NCBI RefSeq assembly: GCF_052056915.1
Contig: NZ_CP195119.1
Span: 62,001 to 126,000 of the forward strand
Reading direction: 5' to 3'
Length of the DNA: 64,000 bases
Source: MTP4 sp052056915
GTDB taxonomy: Archaea > Halobacteriota > Methanosarcinia > Methanosarcinales > Methanosarcinaceae
Shown here: positions 52,792 through 61,704 of the stretch, one piece after another
How the letters are laid out: each line of letters starts with the position of its first letter
How positions within the stretch are numbered: position 1 is the stretch's first letter
The notes under the pieces: generated by a model
Database searches by the model: none
What the model saw: only the letters and a program-made list of their open reading frames with translations
What the model was told of the DNA's origin: nothing
Position numbers and translations under genes: made by a program

Positions 52792-53931
52792 CTAGAGCTC
52801 CAGTTTATGGCCCTTCTCAAGCTGCTGAATCTGTTCTTCACTTCTGGCAGCCAGTTCCTTGAACTGCTCTATAGTATCCCGCATTTTGGGCAGAGCTTCC
52901 TGCTTATAGGTGCTGATGGAATCCAGCGCTTCCATGACATCGGTAAAGGCAGTCTTCAGCGTCTCGACAGATATACTGGTTTCCATTGACTGTTCCTGGA
53001 TTTCCGCTCCCTGTTCCTTCAGCATTTGCGAGGTGCTGCCGATGATATTATTCGTAGTCTCATTGAGCATCTGGATCTTCTTCAGGACAATCTTCTGGTT
53101 ATAGAGAGCGCCGGCAACCATCACAGAAGTCTTCAAAGCGGAAACCGTCACATTTTTGGCCCTTTCTACCCCGCGCATCAGTTCCTTATTATTTCTGATC
53201 ACAAGCTCTGTTGCCATTACGCCCTGCTGGTTGACTACGATCATCTGCTGCATATCCATAATCCGCTGCCGCAGCGGAAACAGGACTTCTTCGGTGACAA
53301 ATTTAATATTTTCCGGGTCTTCGTTACTGGCTCTGGCTGCTTCGATCTGCGTTTCAATGGATTCGTCCATCAGGGTACCAAGCCGGACCTCTTTCATCAG
53401 CTTTTTAGTCAAATTGCGCAACGCCTGCTGTTCGAGCTCCAGAGTAGTATTATCGTTTTTCAGAGTTGTTTTCCCTTTGTCAAGAGAGACAATGATATCC
53501 GCAATCACCGAATCTGCTTTCTGGTATCTGGCAAAATAGTCCCTGACCGGGTTGAACAGCTTGCCGAAAATGCCGGTCCTGGTGAAATCAACCAGGCTGG
53601 GGTCCAGGTCTTTTAATTCCCGGTTCAAATCCATTAGGCCTTTTGCCACAACACCGCCTTCATCGCCGTCCTTGGACAGCTTCCCGACTGTCACCCGCAG
53701 CAAAGAATTTTTATCTGCCGAGCTTTTCATCGAGGCAGCCCCAAAAGACTCGATCGACTGGAGGATATGCTTCTTTTTGGCAAATTCATCGATATCCAGG
53801 GTCAGAATTTCCGCAACATTTTTCTCCGCTACAGTCCGAAGCTGGGCGACCTCCTCAGATACCGGTTTGACCTGCTCCTCCACCTCACTCTTGATCGCCG
53901 CTTCATCGGGAACTTCCATAGTAAAAGTCAT
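52792..53931 (-). CDS. telA: TelA-like toxic anion resistance protein
   Basis: Cytoplasmic, almost wholly helical protein of 379 residues, matching the TelA family (PF05816; tellurite/toxic anion resistance, also linked to envelope stress). Typical parts are LLRVTVGKLSKDGDEGG, the basic DYFARYQKADSVIADIIVSLDKGKTTLKNDN segment, and a long region FPLRQRIMDMQQMIVVNQQGVMATELVIRNNKELMRGVERAKNVTVSAL. It is the third gene of the XpaC-VWA-TelA run, 17 bp after the VWA gene in map order but upstream in neither; all three are read on the minus strand as XpaC, VWA, TelA. It ends in UAG. Confidence 0.88.
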   Translation of the reverse strand: MTFTMEVPDEAAIKSEVEEQVKPVSEEVAQLRTVAEKNVAEILTLDIDEFAKKKHILQSIESFGAASMKSSADKNSLLRVTVGKLSKDGDEGGVVAKGLMDLNRELKDLDPSLVDFTRTGIFGKLFNPVRDYFARYQKADSVIADIIVSLDKGKTTLKNDNTTLELEQQALRNLTKKLMKEVRLGTLMDESIETQIEAARASNEDPENIKFVTEEVLFPLRQRIMDMQQMIVVNQQGVMATELVIRNNKELMRGVERAKNVTVSALKTSVMVAGALYNQKIVLKKIQMLNETTNNIIGSTSQMLKEQGAEIQEQSMETSISVETLKTAFTDVMEALDSISTYKQEALPKMRDTIEQFKELAARSEEQIQQLEKGHKLEL

Positions 53932-53948
53932 CTTAGCCCCTCCCGTAT

Positions 53949-55604
53949 TTACATTTCAGCATTGAACAGATTGCCCAGCCTATAAACAACGTCATCGTTA
54001 TCGGCGTTAATGCTGGCAGCCTCATTGATGCTGGAGATAGCCTGCAGGGCCGGAAGATTCGCATTGTAGCCAATTGTGTATATAGGTATTCCAAGGTCCT
54101 CCACGATGTCTTCAATGTCGCTCAGCGAATGGCCTTCATTGGTCTCGCCGTCGCTGAGAACGAAGAGAACCGGTCTCAGATCGGGATCTACGGCCCGCTG
54201 GTCCTCGATCATCTTCATGGCGACAGCAATCCCATCGAAGGTTGCCGTGCCGCCGACGGCCTGCAAATCATTAACCGCTCCGACAAACGAGGCTCTCTGG
54301 TTCAGATCGAATCTGGCAATCGGCAGATCGATATTGACATCATTGGAATATGAGATCAGGCCAATCATATTGTCCTCCCCGATGTAGTACTGGCCTTTGA
54401 GCAATGAATCTTTCAAATTGTTCAGCGGCTCGCCCATCATGCTGCCGGAGACATCAGCCACAAATACTGCGCAAATAGGCTTTTTCTTTTCTTTCCAGAG
54501 TTTTTGGGCCTGGATGATCACATCGCCGCTGACGGGTCCGGTTTCGGACTGGTATTCATCAAAGCCATTAAAACCATACTCGGTGGCCAGGTTCTGGTAC
54601 TTTTCCTGCTGGGAGAATTCAACGAATTCGTCCAGGATTTTCCTTTCCTCTGCCGATAGTTCGCCGATCGCATACATCGGGCTGTCATGTCTGAACCCGA
54701 AGGGAGTAAATTCGTAGTACCCGATATCCGGTGTATTCACATAGGTCTGGTATTCCAGGACAAAACCGTCCAGAGCACCTGATTTGGCAGATTCCCTCAT
54801 TTGCAGAGTAGTATAGGCGACCACGGGAATATTGGCCTGGAAGCCCTCAAATCCTGCTTTTGCTTTGTCGCTCAATAGGTTGCTGCTGTCAAAGGTGTAT
54901 AAAGTTGAGATCAGGAAGTTCAGCCCGGTTGAACTGGCAAAAGGATTGGTGTAGCCCATCGCCAGTTCCTTGTTCGCGACAGCATCGGTAATCGTCCTGG
55001 TATTGACTGCCCCGTGTTTGTTTACCAGTTCGTCTTTCTTGGATTTGGTGAGCAGGACCCCGGCTACATTGCCAGCAAGTCTTTCTTCCACTAACTCGGC
55101 TTTAACCCCTCTGGAGATGATCAGCTCGCCCCAGAGCTCATTGGACGGCGTATAGGCATCCGGCAAATACTTCCCGGAAGTAATATAATCGGCGGCTTCC
55201 CCTGAAGGAATTCCTCTGAGCCTTACCGATACCTGTTTGCCGTCAATCATTATTCCCGCGTCATTGAAGTCTCTTGCCACTTCCGTTAGCCAGCCATCAG
55301 CACCGCTGCCAGCTTTTTCCGTTGAGGAGAATATTTCGATGTAGGTGGGAGTGCTGCTATCAACCTGCGGAGGGTATTTGGAGATATCAGGCAGGTCTTC
55401 GGACAGGGAGTTTTTCCGGTCCGGGGAAACGTCAACATGGCCCATAGGATGCGAGACTGTATTCACATTGATGTCTTTAACGACGCCGTCCAGCGATCTC
55501 TCATCGGGTCCTATTATAGTAATCGCCAGATAAACTAAAATAAATACTCCAACTGCTGCTCCGATTATCTTTAAAATTACTTTATTGTTGTTTTCGTTCG
55601 GCAT
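53949..55604 (-). CDS. Membrane-anchored substrate-binding/VWA fusion protein
   Basis: Protein of 551 residues: an N-terminal TM (about residues 10-29), then a periplasmic-binding-protein-like domain (residues 80-340; TPTYIEIFSSTEKAGSGADGWLTEVARDFNDAG..., MGYTNPFASSTGLNFL). A C-terminal von Willebrand A domain (residues 375-550) follows, with the metal site AVFVADVSGSMMGEPL, a Thr in VGGTATFDGIA and the Asp in VLSDGETNEG. The fusion resembles bacterial solute-binding-VWA proteins paired with TelA and XpaC-like partners. Its ligand is unknown. The neighbour genes abut with 16-17 bp gaps, indicating one operon. Confidence 0.85.
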   Translation of the reverse strand: MPNENNNKVILKIIGAAVGVFILVYLAITIIGPDERSLDGVVKDINVNTVSHPMGHVDVSPDRKNSLSEDLPDISKYPPQVDSSTPTYIEIFSSTEKAGSGADGWLTEVARDFNDAGIMIDGKQVSVRLRGIPSGEAADYITSGKYLPDAYTPSNELWGELIISRGVKAELVEERLAGNVAGVLLTKSKKDELVNKHGAVNTRTITDAVANKELAMGYTNPFASSTGLNFLISTLYTFDSSNLLSDKAKAGFEGFQANIPVVAYTTLQMRESAKSGALDGFVLEYQTYVNTPDIGYYEFTPFGFRHDSPMYAIGELSAEERKILDEFVEFSQQEKYQNLATEYGFNGFDEYQSETGPVSGDVIIQAQKLWKEKKKPICAVFVADVSGSMMGEPLNNLKDSLLKGQYYIGEDNMIGLISYSNDVNIDLPIARFDLNQRASFVGAVNDLQAVGGTATFDGIAVAMKMIEDQRAVDPDLRPVLFVLSDGETNEGHSLSDIEDIVEDLGIPIYTIGYNANLPALQAISSINEAASINADNDDVVYRLGNLFNAEM

Positions 55605-55620
55605 GCCGATGCCTCCCTCT

Positions 55621-56364
55621 TCAATTCTTGTAGTATTTTGCCTGTTTGATCAGATTATCGATCTCGATCATGCCGGGCATTTGCTCCAGTTGGCCACTCT
55701 CTACACTGTTTAAGCCTGAGATCTCCAGCAGCAGCTTATCAAGCTTTAGCAGGATCTGCTCATTATCTTCAGTGGCAGCTTTCACAAAATTGATATACTC
55801 ATTAAAAATTTTAAGTTTTTCTTCCATAAATTGCTGCGAAAAAGCCCCTTCTTCGTACTTTTTTCTAACGAAATTGTAGTCATCTTCATCGAATGCATCC
55901 AATTTATTGAGGATGCTGCGGATATTCATAAAAAAGATCTCTTCCACCTCGGCGATGACCGCATCAAATTTCCTGTAGCTCATCTCTGAGGCACTGAAGA
56001 TCTGCAGAAGGATATCCCGGATAGTTGTATTCTTTTTCTGCAGCCGCTCAATCTGATCGAGCATCAAGTCAACGGTTTTTTCGAATGTTTTGAGCCCCCT
56101 GTGAATATTCAGTGCTTTAATATAATCATCCACCGTCCAGACTTTATCAATTTGAACTACTTTCTCCGGTCCGGTAAGGAGCTCATAATTGCCGTAGATT
56201 AACCCGGCGCCGCTTAAGAAGATGAATGTGATGCCAAGGGCTGTTTCAAGTGCACTGGCCCCGAAGAACCCCAGTCCGATCAATCTTGGAGAAAAGGTAA
56301 CTATGTTGGCGGCGGCAATGCCCAGATTCAGGCCTGACAGTTTAATCAGCTTTTTTCTGTCCAT
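55621..56364 (-). CDS. XpaC-like membrane protein
   Basis: Protein of 247 residues. The N-terminus has two hydrophobic segments (residues 12-34 and 38-60), followed by a long helical cytoplasmic part (VDDYIKALNIHRGLKTFEKTVDLMLDQIERLQKKNTTIRDILLQIF, ...EEIFFMNIRSILNKLDAFDE). This layout and the position beside TelA fit the XpaC family (5-bromo-4-chloroindolyl phosphate hydrolysis-associated protein). It is the promoter-proximal gene of the three-gene operon. No catalytic motif is seen; a scaffold or stress role is more likely than hydrolysis. Confidence 0.65.
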   Translation of the reverse strand: MDRKKLIKLSGLNLGIAAANIVTFSPRLIGLGFFGASALETALGITFIFLSGAGLIYGNYELLTGPEKVVQIDKVWTVDDYIKALNIHRGLKTFEKTVDLMLDQIERLQKKNTTIRDILLQIFSASEMSYRKFDAVIAEVEEIFFMNIRSILNKLDAFDEDDYNFVRKKYEEGAFSQQFMEEKLKIFNEYINFVKAATEDNEQILLKLDKLLLEISGLNSVESGQLEQMPGMIEIDNLIKQAKYYKN

Positions 56365-56699
56365 GTACTCTTATCCCCAGAGTTCTCTGTGTAAATTTTC
56401 TCTCAAAATATTTCATATTACAATAGAAGATTCCTATAAAGACTCAGTTCCAAAACCCAGTGATAAAAGTAAGTAACATCATTACATAAAATTTATAATT
56501 CTACTTTTTTAATGATATTTACATAAAAGTTATAATTTAATTTTATAATAGTGTTACTCGAAACTGTGCTAACTATAGACCTAACTATTAATAATCTTTC
56601 TGAATTACCTTTCTTCTTGGATCTTTTTAGTAGACTTGGAAACGGTTATGAATTTTCATAGCGAATTTTTACTTTTCACTTTGTCAATAGTTACCGAGT

Positions 56700-56770
56700 T
56701 CCCGGTTTCGTAGTCCAACCTCATGCCCACCCACGGTTGCGCAGCAACCGGCTTGCCCCTGAATTTAATG
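56700..56770 (+). repeat. Dispersed hairpin element, copy F
   Basis: Block tttcgtagtcca, cctcatgcccaccca, stem CGGTTGC-GCA-GCAACCG (56734-56750), gcttgcccctgaa. It matches copy E upstream of the stem and copies A-C in the tgcccaccca box. The 56365-56700 part of this gap is AT-rich promoter DNA of the XpaC operon. Confidence 0.82.
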
Positions 56771-56860
56771 AAAAAGATGAAGTAATTGAAACAGAAAAGA
56801 TTTGAAAGATTTAAAATAGAATCAAGCTAAAGACTTTAGAAAAATGACCCTCAAAAACTG

Positions 56861-56998
56861 TTTCAATTTCTCCACGCGGGAGGCCTCCCCCTGAAAGATA
56901 CTCTCCTCGAAATCAAATCCGCATTCATGGAATACTTCAAAGAGCGCGAAGCCGAAATCAACGGCTTTTTCGTTCACGGGATATTTCCGGGAAAAGAC
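56861..56998 (+). pseudogene. Possible 5' remnant of a MoxR-type AAA ATPase gene
   Basis: One frame reads LKDTLLEIKSAFMEYFKERE, then AEINGFFVHGIFPGKDQ, and becomes non-coding in style after about 57000. The first 30 residues resemble the N-terminus of MoxR/RavA-like ATPases before the P-loop, which is absent. There is no good start codon. It looks like a truncated gene end left by rearrangement; the family assignment is tentative. Confidence 0.35.
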
Positions 56999-57041
56999 CA
57001 GTATAAAGGAAAGCGTCAGAAGGCAGAGCTCAGGCCTTCCT

Positions 57042-57446
57042 TTACTTTTTCCCTTTTTTCCCGGGGATCTCTATTTGTTTTTCACCCATGAACTCCTCGA
57101 TTGCCTTATGGAGTTCGGGGTATCTGGAAATCAGGCCTCTGGTAAGGATTTCATCGATTTCGGAACTGAGGGAAGTCCCACCCAGCGGACGGGTGAATTT
57201 TATGTAATTGAGGATCATTGCCGACCTGGGGGACCAGGCTCCTATTCTCGGGTTTTTCAGTGCGGCATCAATTGCCCGGGAAATCAGTTCCCTGTCATAC
57301 CCTGCACCGGGACCCGCATCCTGGCCGGTGCCGGAACCTTTGACTTCGGAGACAGAGCCAGCCCGAGCTCCCGTGGTTTTCGAACAAGTTTTCGGCTCCA
57401 TCAAACGCCTTTTCAATTTATCAGACGCGCTTTCTTTTTTTTCCAT
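57042..57446 (-). CDS. Small basic partner of the AAA ATPase
   Basis: Protein of 134 residues, unknown family. The N-terminal half is low-complexity and basic, then Gly-rich (GARAGSVSEVKGSGTGQDAGPGAG). The C-terminal half is predicted helical (ELISRAIDAALKNPRIGAWSPRSAMILNYIKFTRPLGGTSLSSEIDEILTRGLISRYPELHKAIEEFM) and ends in a Lys/Gly tail. The last part recalls small archaeal DNA-associated proteins but no motif is certain. It lies 18 bp downstream of the AAA ATPase gene and must be co-transcribed with it. Confidence 0.6.
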   Translation of the reverse strand: MEKKESASDKLKRRLMEPKTCSKTTGARAGSVSEVKGSGTGQDAGPGAGYDRELISRAIDAALKNPRIGAWSPRSAMILNYIKFTRPLGGTSLSSEIDEILTRGLISRYPELHKAIEEFMGEKQIEIPGKKGKK

Positions 57447-57464
57447 TTATTGCAAGCCTCCGGC

Positions 57465-58460
57465 TCAAGTCGTTGATACACTATTTGATACACTATTCAA
57501 TACATCATCTTCTGTAATCCGGGCATCGGACTCATTTCCCCGATACTTCGAAGCTTTTTCAAATAAAACATGCCTGGTAAGCCGCATAATATCCCAAGGG
57601 ATACCCTCGCTGAATTCCAGCACTCTCTCTGCCGCCTTCCCCGAGAAGGGATTGGAGGCCTTTCCGGTAGTGGAACAAAATTTCGATAAGAGTTCCCACC
57701 ATCTAAAGATATGGTCCGCGTTCCATTTTTTAAGTTCGAGACAAAAGAATGCCCTGTTTGCCTCCATTTCTTCTTTGTCAAAAGGATTCCACTCAAGGAG
57801 GTTATCCGTCTTTTTCTTTAAGGAAGGAGTTCCCGCTAAAACGATCTTGCATGCTTTTTCCCCGGAAAAAGTCCTGGCTTCCGCAAGGGACCGGAGAATT
57901 AAAAGGTCTCCACTTTCAAGCTTTTCGGCATCATCAACCCAGATAACCGTGGTAATTCCTGCTTCCTTTAACTCAAGGATGGCCATCATCAGTTTTTTCC
58001 AGACAAAGTCCAGGTTGCGTGGAGTCTTATTTGCAGAACTCAGGTCCCTTAGAACCCCTTTCAGGAGCTGAAGGAAAGTTTTTCCCGAACCGTTTACCGC
58101 CGAAATGTAAAAATCGTCACTGGAGTTCAGGGTCCGGGTAACAAAATCTTTTGCGCTGGTTTTCCCCAGGCCGGCCGAAGAATATATCACAAGGATTGAA
58201 GGCTCCGAAAGCAGCAAAAAACGAGCCAGGGTATCGATGAATTTGCCGTTCGGTTCGTCAAGATACAGGGTCTCGTCTTTAATCCCTTCACAAACCAGGG
58301 AGAGCTGCAGCTTTTTGCAGTCCCAGCCAAGAGCTTTGCAGTACTCATTAAGTTTCCGGGACTCCTTCCCCTTTTTTAAGTCCTCATGCAAGCGGTTCTC
58401 AATCAACACTTTTCCGGGCACACTTTCATTCCCCCTTTGCTCATAGCCTTCGTTTATCAT
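57465..58460 (-). CDS. AAA ATPase of the ExeA/TniB-like type
   Basis: Cytoplasmic ATPase of 331 residues. Walker A YSSAGLGKTS is near residue 95, and Walker B TTVIWVDDAEKL near 170. A sensor strand ACKIVLAGTPSLKKK and a C-terminal helical lid (ILRSLAEARTF earlier; GIPWDIMRLTRHVLFE later) follow. This order matches AAA_22-type ATPases such as ExeA and the transposition helper TniB. No transposase or secretion gene is adjacent. It is read divergently from the SMC-like gene, with the palindromic promoter region 58461-58978 between them. A link to chromosome or cell-shape machinery is inference from context. Confidence 0.75.
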   Translation of the reverse strand: MINEGYEQRGNESVPGKVLIENRLHEDLKKGKESRKLNEYCKALGWDCKKLQLSLVCEGIKDETLYLDEPNGKFIDTLARFLLLSEPSILVIYSSAGLGKTSAKDFVTRTLNSSDDFYISAVNGSGKTFLQLLKGVLRDLSSANKTPRNLDFVWKKLMMAILELKEAGITTVIWVDDAEKLESGDLLILRSLAEARTFSGEKACKIVLAGTPSLKKKTDNLLEWNPFDKEEMEANRAFFCLELKKWNADHIFRWWELLSKFCSTTGKASNPFSGKAAERVLEFSEGIPWDIMRLTRHVLFEKASKYRGNESDARITEDDVLNSVSNSVSTT

Positions 58461-58505
58461 CCATATCGACTTTTGTTTATTGTTCCTTCAACCCTGGATT
58501 TTAAA

Positions 58506-58532
58506 TATATACTAAAAAGTATCTAGTATATA
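58506..58532. promoter_or_regulatory. Inverted repeat in the AAA-gene promoter
   Basis: TATATACT and AGTATATA, perfect 8-bp arms 11 bp apart, with a further agtat between. It lies 46 bp before the AAA ATPase start. The remainder of the 518-bp divergent gap is AT-rich, with no ORF that I accept. Confidence 0.5.
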
Positions 58533-58978
58533 CTTAAACGTTCTGCTTAATCCTGCATATACAATGAAAAAAATAACAAGACCAAAAAATAAGGTTAAAG
58601 AGTTATGGGAAACCGAAAACATAGAAAGCACACGTCAATTCAGCATATGGAAAGAAATACGACTTTAATGCAAAAACCCAGTCAAAAAAATTCGGCTGAC
58701 TATAATAAATAATATGGGGATCAAGCCTGAGGAATAAACTACAAATATAGCAATAGTCTATAAGTAGCGGATACAACACACATTATACCATTAATAGAAC
58801 AAATGTTATCCATAGGACCATTATCCATAGAATCGAGAAAGGGGTATAGAAACAGAAGAAAGAGTTATACTGAAAAACAGAGATCAATTTGAAAAAATAG
58901 AAAAAGAGTCATTTAATATATTAAGAAATCGTCATGTTTTGTCAAAAATAGCGGAGTTTATACTCGCGGGGATTCCCC

Positions 58979-60886
58979 ATGAAAGCCAGGTTACAGGATT
59001 TTGAAATCAATGCCCAGAACGTTGGAGGGCTTACGGATCTTAAATTAAATATAAAAGAAGGACTAAATGTAATTGAAGCCCCAAATGCCGCAGGAAAAAC
59101 CTCCCTGCTACGTGCATTGCTTTTGTTAGTTACCCCCACGGGAAAGAGTGAGGAGTACAGCCACATTCTTCATTCGGGCAGCCCTTACGGCTCTGTGGAA
59201 GTGAAAGATTCCGCAGGCAATGTTTTTAAGAGAAATATTTTTCGCACCCCGAAAGGTACGAAAATCGAAGGAGACCGGCTGGTCGATGAAAACCTTGAGC
59301 CGCTTGTCCGCAGGTTCGCTATAGGAGGATACGACAACGAGATACTTATGGCGGTCCGCTCCGGTCAAAATATGAAGCAGCTTTTGATGGAATACACAAA
59401 CACGGACCAGCTCAGGGCAGAGCTGAATATACTTGAGGACCGGAAAAAAAAGCTTCAAAAAGAATCGGAGATACTGGATAAAAAAATCACAGATGATCAC
59501 ATCCTCCAAAACGATTTCAAAGCCCTGAATAGGGAACTTGAAACCCTTAGAGCCAGGCATGACAGGATAAAGGAAAAACAGAGGGAATTGCAGGGAAAAG
59601 ATTCCACTGGCAAGGAATACGAAAATGCCGCCCAGCTTCTTGGAGAAACAAAAGGTCTGATTTCCCGCCTCAAGTCCTCGATCTCCGGCCTGGAAAACCA
59701 GATTTCAATGCTGGAACTCGAATCCGGGAAACATTCGGAGAACATCGACAGGGCCAAAAGGGAAAAGAAGGGTAACCTGGATTCCATCTGGAAAGAGATT
59801 GCAGCCCATAATGAGGAAAAAAATGAGTTCCATTCGCAGGTAGATACTCTCAATCATTTTATAGATGAACTGGAAAAGCAGCTTAAATCTTCGGTTCGGC
59901 TTTGCCTTGACCCCGAAAAACAATGTGGGTCCATACTTGAAAAAGCTTTTTTTGATGAAACTATCTTATGCCCCCTTTGCGGCCAGGCATCTCAAAAATC
60001 GGCCCTTGAAAAACATAAAAAGCAATTAATCAAGCTCCGGTCCGAACAATTAAAGAATATCAATCGGGTTGATGCCCGAATCTCCGAGCTTAAAGAAGCG
60101 GGAGAGGAGCTTAAGAAGCTTGAAAATGACATCAGGGATTATAAAAAACGTATGTCATTAATCCACATGGAACTTGCATCCCTGAAAACAAGGCACACCC
60201 AATCCCAAACCCAGCTGAAAGCTGCTGAAGAAAAGAAAGAACAACTGGAAAAGCTTGCCAGGGAGCTTGAAAATCAATTTGAAACAAAATCCACCGAAAT
60301 CACAGGGCAGTTTTCCGAAGTAAACCAGGCGATTGGAAGACTCGAGACCGAGATAAAAAACGTTGGGAAGAAATTAAATGCAAACAGCCTGCTCCAGGTT
60401 GAAAAAGCAAATAAACAGGAAGAACTTGAAGCCGTAGAAGGCAAGATCATATCGAGGCGCAGAGAAATCCGCAACCTGGAAGAAAACATCCGTGCAAATT
60501 TCAATAAAATACTTCAGCAGGTATATGCGCTGCTCAGGTTCAAAAACGTTGATGCCATTATACTGGACCCCAATTTTGAACTGAAGATTAGCCGGACATC
60601 CAGGGAAGGCGCCGGGTATTTTGACAGGGAATCCCTTAAGACCCTCAGCACATCGGAACTTGAGGTAGTGGGCCTTGTCGTGATGTTAAGCGGGTACATA
60701 ACATATAAAGTAATGGAGTATTATCCTGTAATTGTTCTGGATGAATTGACATTCCTCGACCACCAAAGGCTAAATTATCTGATTGAGTACATAAGCAAAC
60801 ATATCAAAACAGTTGTATTAACAACCCTCTCCAGCGAAAAAATTGGCAATGAGGTACAGAGGTACAGGTTAAACACCCCGGTTTAA
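58979..60886 (+). CDS. Archaea-specific SMC/Rad50-like ATPase with zinc hook
   Basis: ABC-type ATPase of 635 residues with a coiled-coil arm. The N-terminal lobe has Walker A EAPNAAGKTSLLRAL (residues 33-47) and the Q-loop region MAVRSGQNMKQLL. A long heptad-type coiled coil (140-510) is split by a CPLCGQ hook (Cys331/334). The C-terminal lobe has the signature TLSTSELEVVGLVVMLSGY near residue 555 and Walker B YPVIVLDELTFLD near 585. It is shorter than Rad50 and matches the archaea-specific SMC-related group (Sph-like) known best from haloarchaea. The RdfA-like gene follows, as in haloarchaeal gene order to my memory. The ATG is at 58979. Confidence 0.83.
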   Translation: MKARLQDFEINAQNVGGLTDLKLNIKEGLNVIEAPNAAGKTSLLRALLLLVTPTGKSEEYSHILHSGSPYGSVEVKDSAGNVFKRNIFRTPKGTKIEGDRLVDENLEPLVRRFAIGGYDNEILMAVRSGQNMKQLLMEYTNTDQLRAELNILEDRKKKLQKESEILDKKITDDHILQNDFKALNRELETLRARHDRIKEKQRELQGKDSTGKEYENAAQLLGETKGLISRLKSSISGLENQISMLELESGKHSENIDRAKREKKGNLDSIWKEIAAHNEEKNEFHSQVDTLNHFIDELEKQLKSSVRLCLDPEKQCGSILEKAFFDETILCPLCGQASQKSALEKHKKQLIKLRSEQLKNINRVDARISELKEAGEELKKLENDIRDYKKRMSLIHMELASLKTRHTQSQTQLKAAEEKKEQLEKLARELENQFETKSTEITGQFSEVNQAIGRLETEIKNVGKKLNANSLLQVEKANKQEELEAVEGKIISRRREIRNLEENIRANFNKILQQVYALLRFKNVDAIILDPNFELKISRTSREGAGYFDRESLKTLSTSELEVVGLVVMLSGYITYKVMEYYPVIVLDELTFLDHQRLNYLIEYISKHIKTVVLTTLSSEKIGNEVQRYRLNTPV

Positions 60887-61051
60887 GGAAAAACCAGAGC
60901 AGAAAAAATATAGGCGGAAAGAAAAAGGCTAAATACTGTAAGAGAAATTCAAACGTTAGGATAAATTATAGTGTAGTGAAACTATGTATACCGGTCGGCC
61001 AAAGATCACCTATCCCTGAACTAGGAAGTCAGGGTTTCCTTATGAGGTTTT

Positions 61052-61687
61052 ATGAAAGCGATAAAAACCGAAATCTCTGCGTGCAAGATCTGCAATTTAT
61101 TAAACCCCAAGCTGCTGAACAGAGAAGAAATCAACCTCTGGTTAAACCATGCTTTTACCGGAAAGTATGAAAAACCAATGAGTATCGAAGCTTTGACTGA
61201 TAGGTTTAATGAAAGAATCCTTGAAGCCCTGTACAGGGAAAACGTGCCTGGAGAAGAACTTACCTTTGACATCGGGGCTCTTCGCAGGTATATCCATGCC
61301 CGTTGCATTGATCCAAGCCAGGAACTGGACTCCAGGACCTGGGAAATCGGGAATGCAATTTTTAAGAAGAATAAACTGGACATCTATAAGATCTCCGATA
61401 TCTTTGTAAACGAGAATGACATGCGAAAGCACCTCAAGGAATGTGTGAACATCGAGCCGGAAGAAATTGATGAAAAAACCAGAGCCATAAAGGACATCAA
61501 TGATTCCCTGAAGTTCGCCTCCACCATACTTGAAAGAGCAATGGGAAGGGCTGTCAGGAGAGGCTATGTTGATGACCGTTTTTCCATAGAAATAAACGTC
61601 CGCTGCAAAGAATGCGGAAGAGTTCACCCGTTTTCCGAACTTTTCAGGACGGAAAAAACTTGCCCGTATAAGGAGGGGAGCAAATAA
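61052..61687 (+). CDS. RdfA-like (rod-determining-factor-like) protein
   Basis: Protein of 211 residues. The N-terminal CKICNLLNPKLLNREEINLWL, then MSIEALTDRFNERILEALYRE, GALRRYIHARCIDPSQELDSRTW and DIFVNENDMRKHLKECVNIEPEE follow the order I recall for RdfA proteins of haloarchaea: Cys start, S-L-D-FNxRLL helix, helix with short-lived xxYxxL, and DFVSxxxVxxYL. A C-terminal RCKECGR...KTCPY cluster may bind zinc. RdfA and its SMC-like neighbour affect cell shape in Haloferax. The role in a methanogen is unknown. GAGGTTTT sets the start. It lies 165 bp after the SMC-like gene. Confidence 0.6.
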   Translation: MKAIKTEISACKICNLLNPKLLNREEINLWLNHAFTGKYEKPMSIEALTDRFNERILEALYRENVPGEELTFDIGALRRYIHARCIDPSQELDSRTWEIGNAIFKKNKLDIYKISDIFVNENDMRKHLKECVNIEPEEIDEKTRAIKDINDSLKFASTILERAMGRAVRRGYVDDRFSIEINVRCKECGRVHPFSELFRTEKTCPYKEGSK

Positions 61688-61704
61688 TTCGGGAATTGAA
61701 AATA

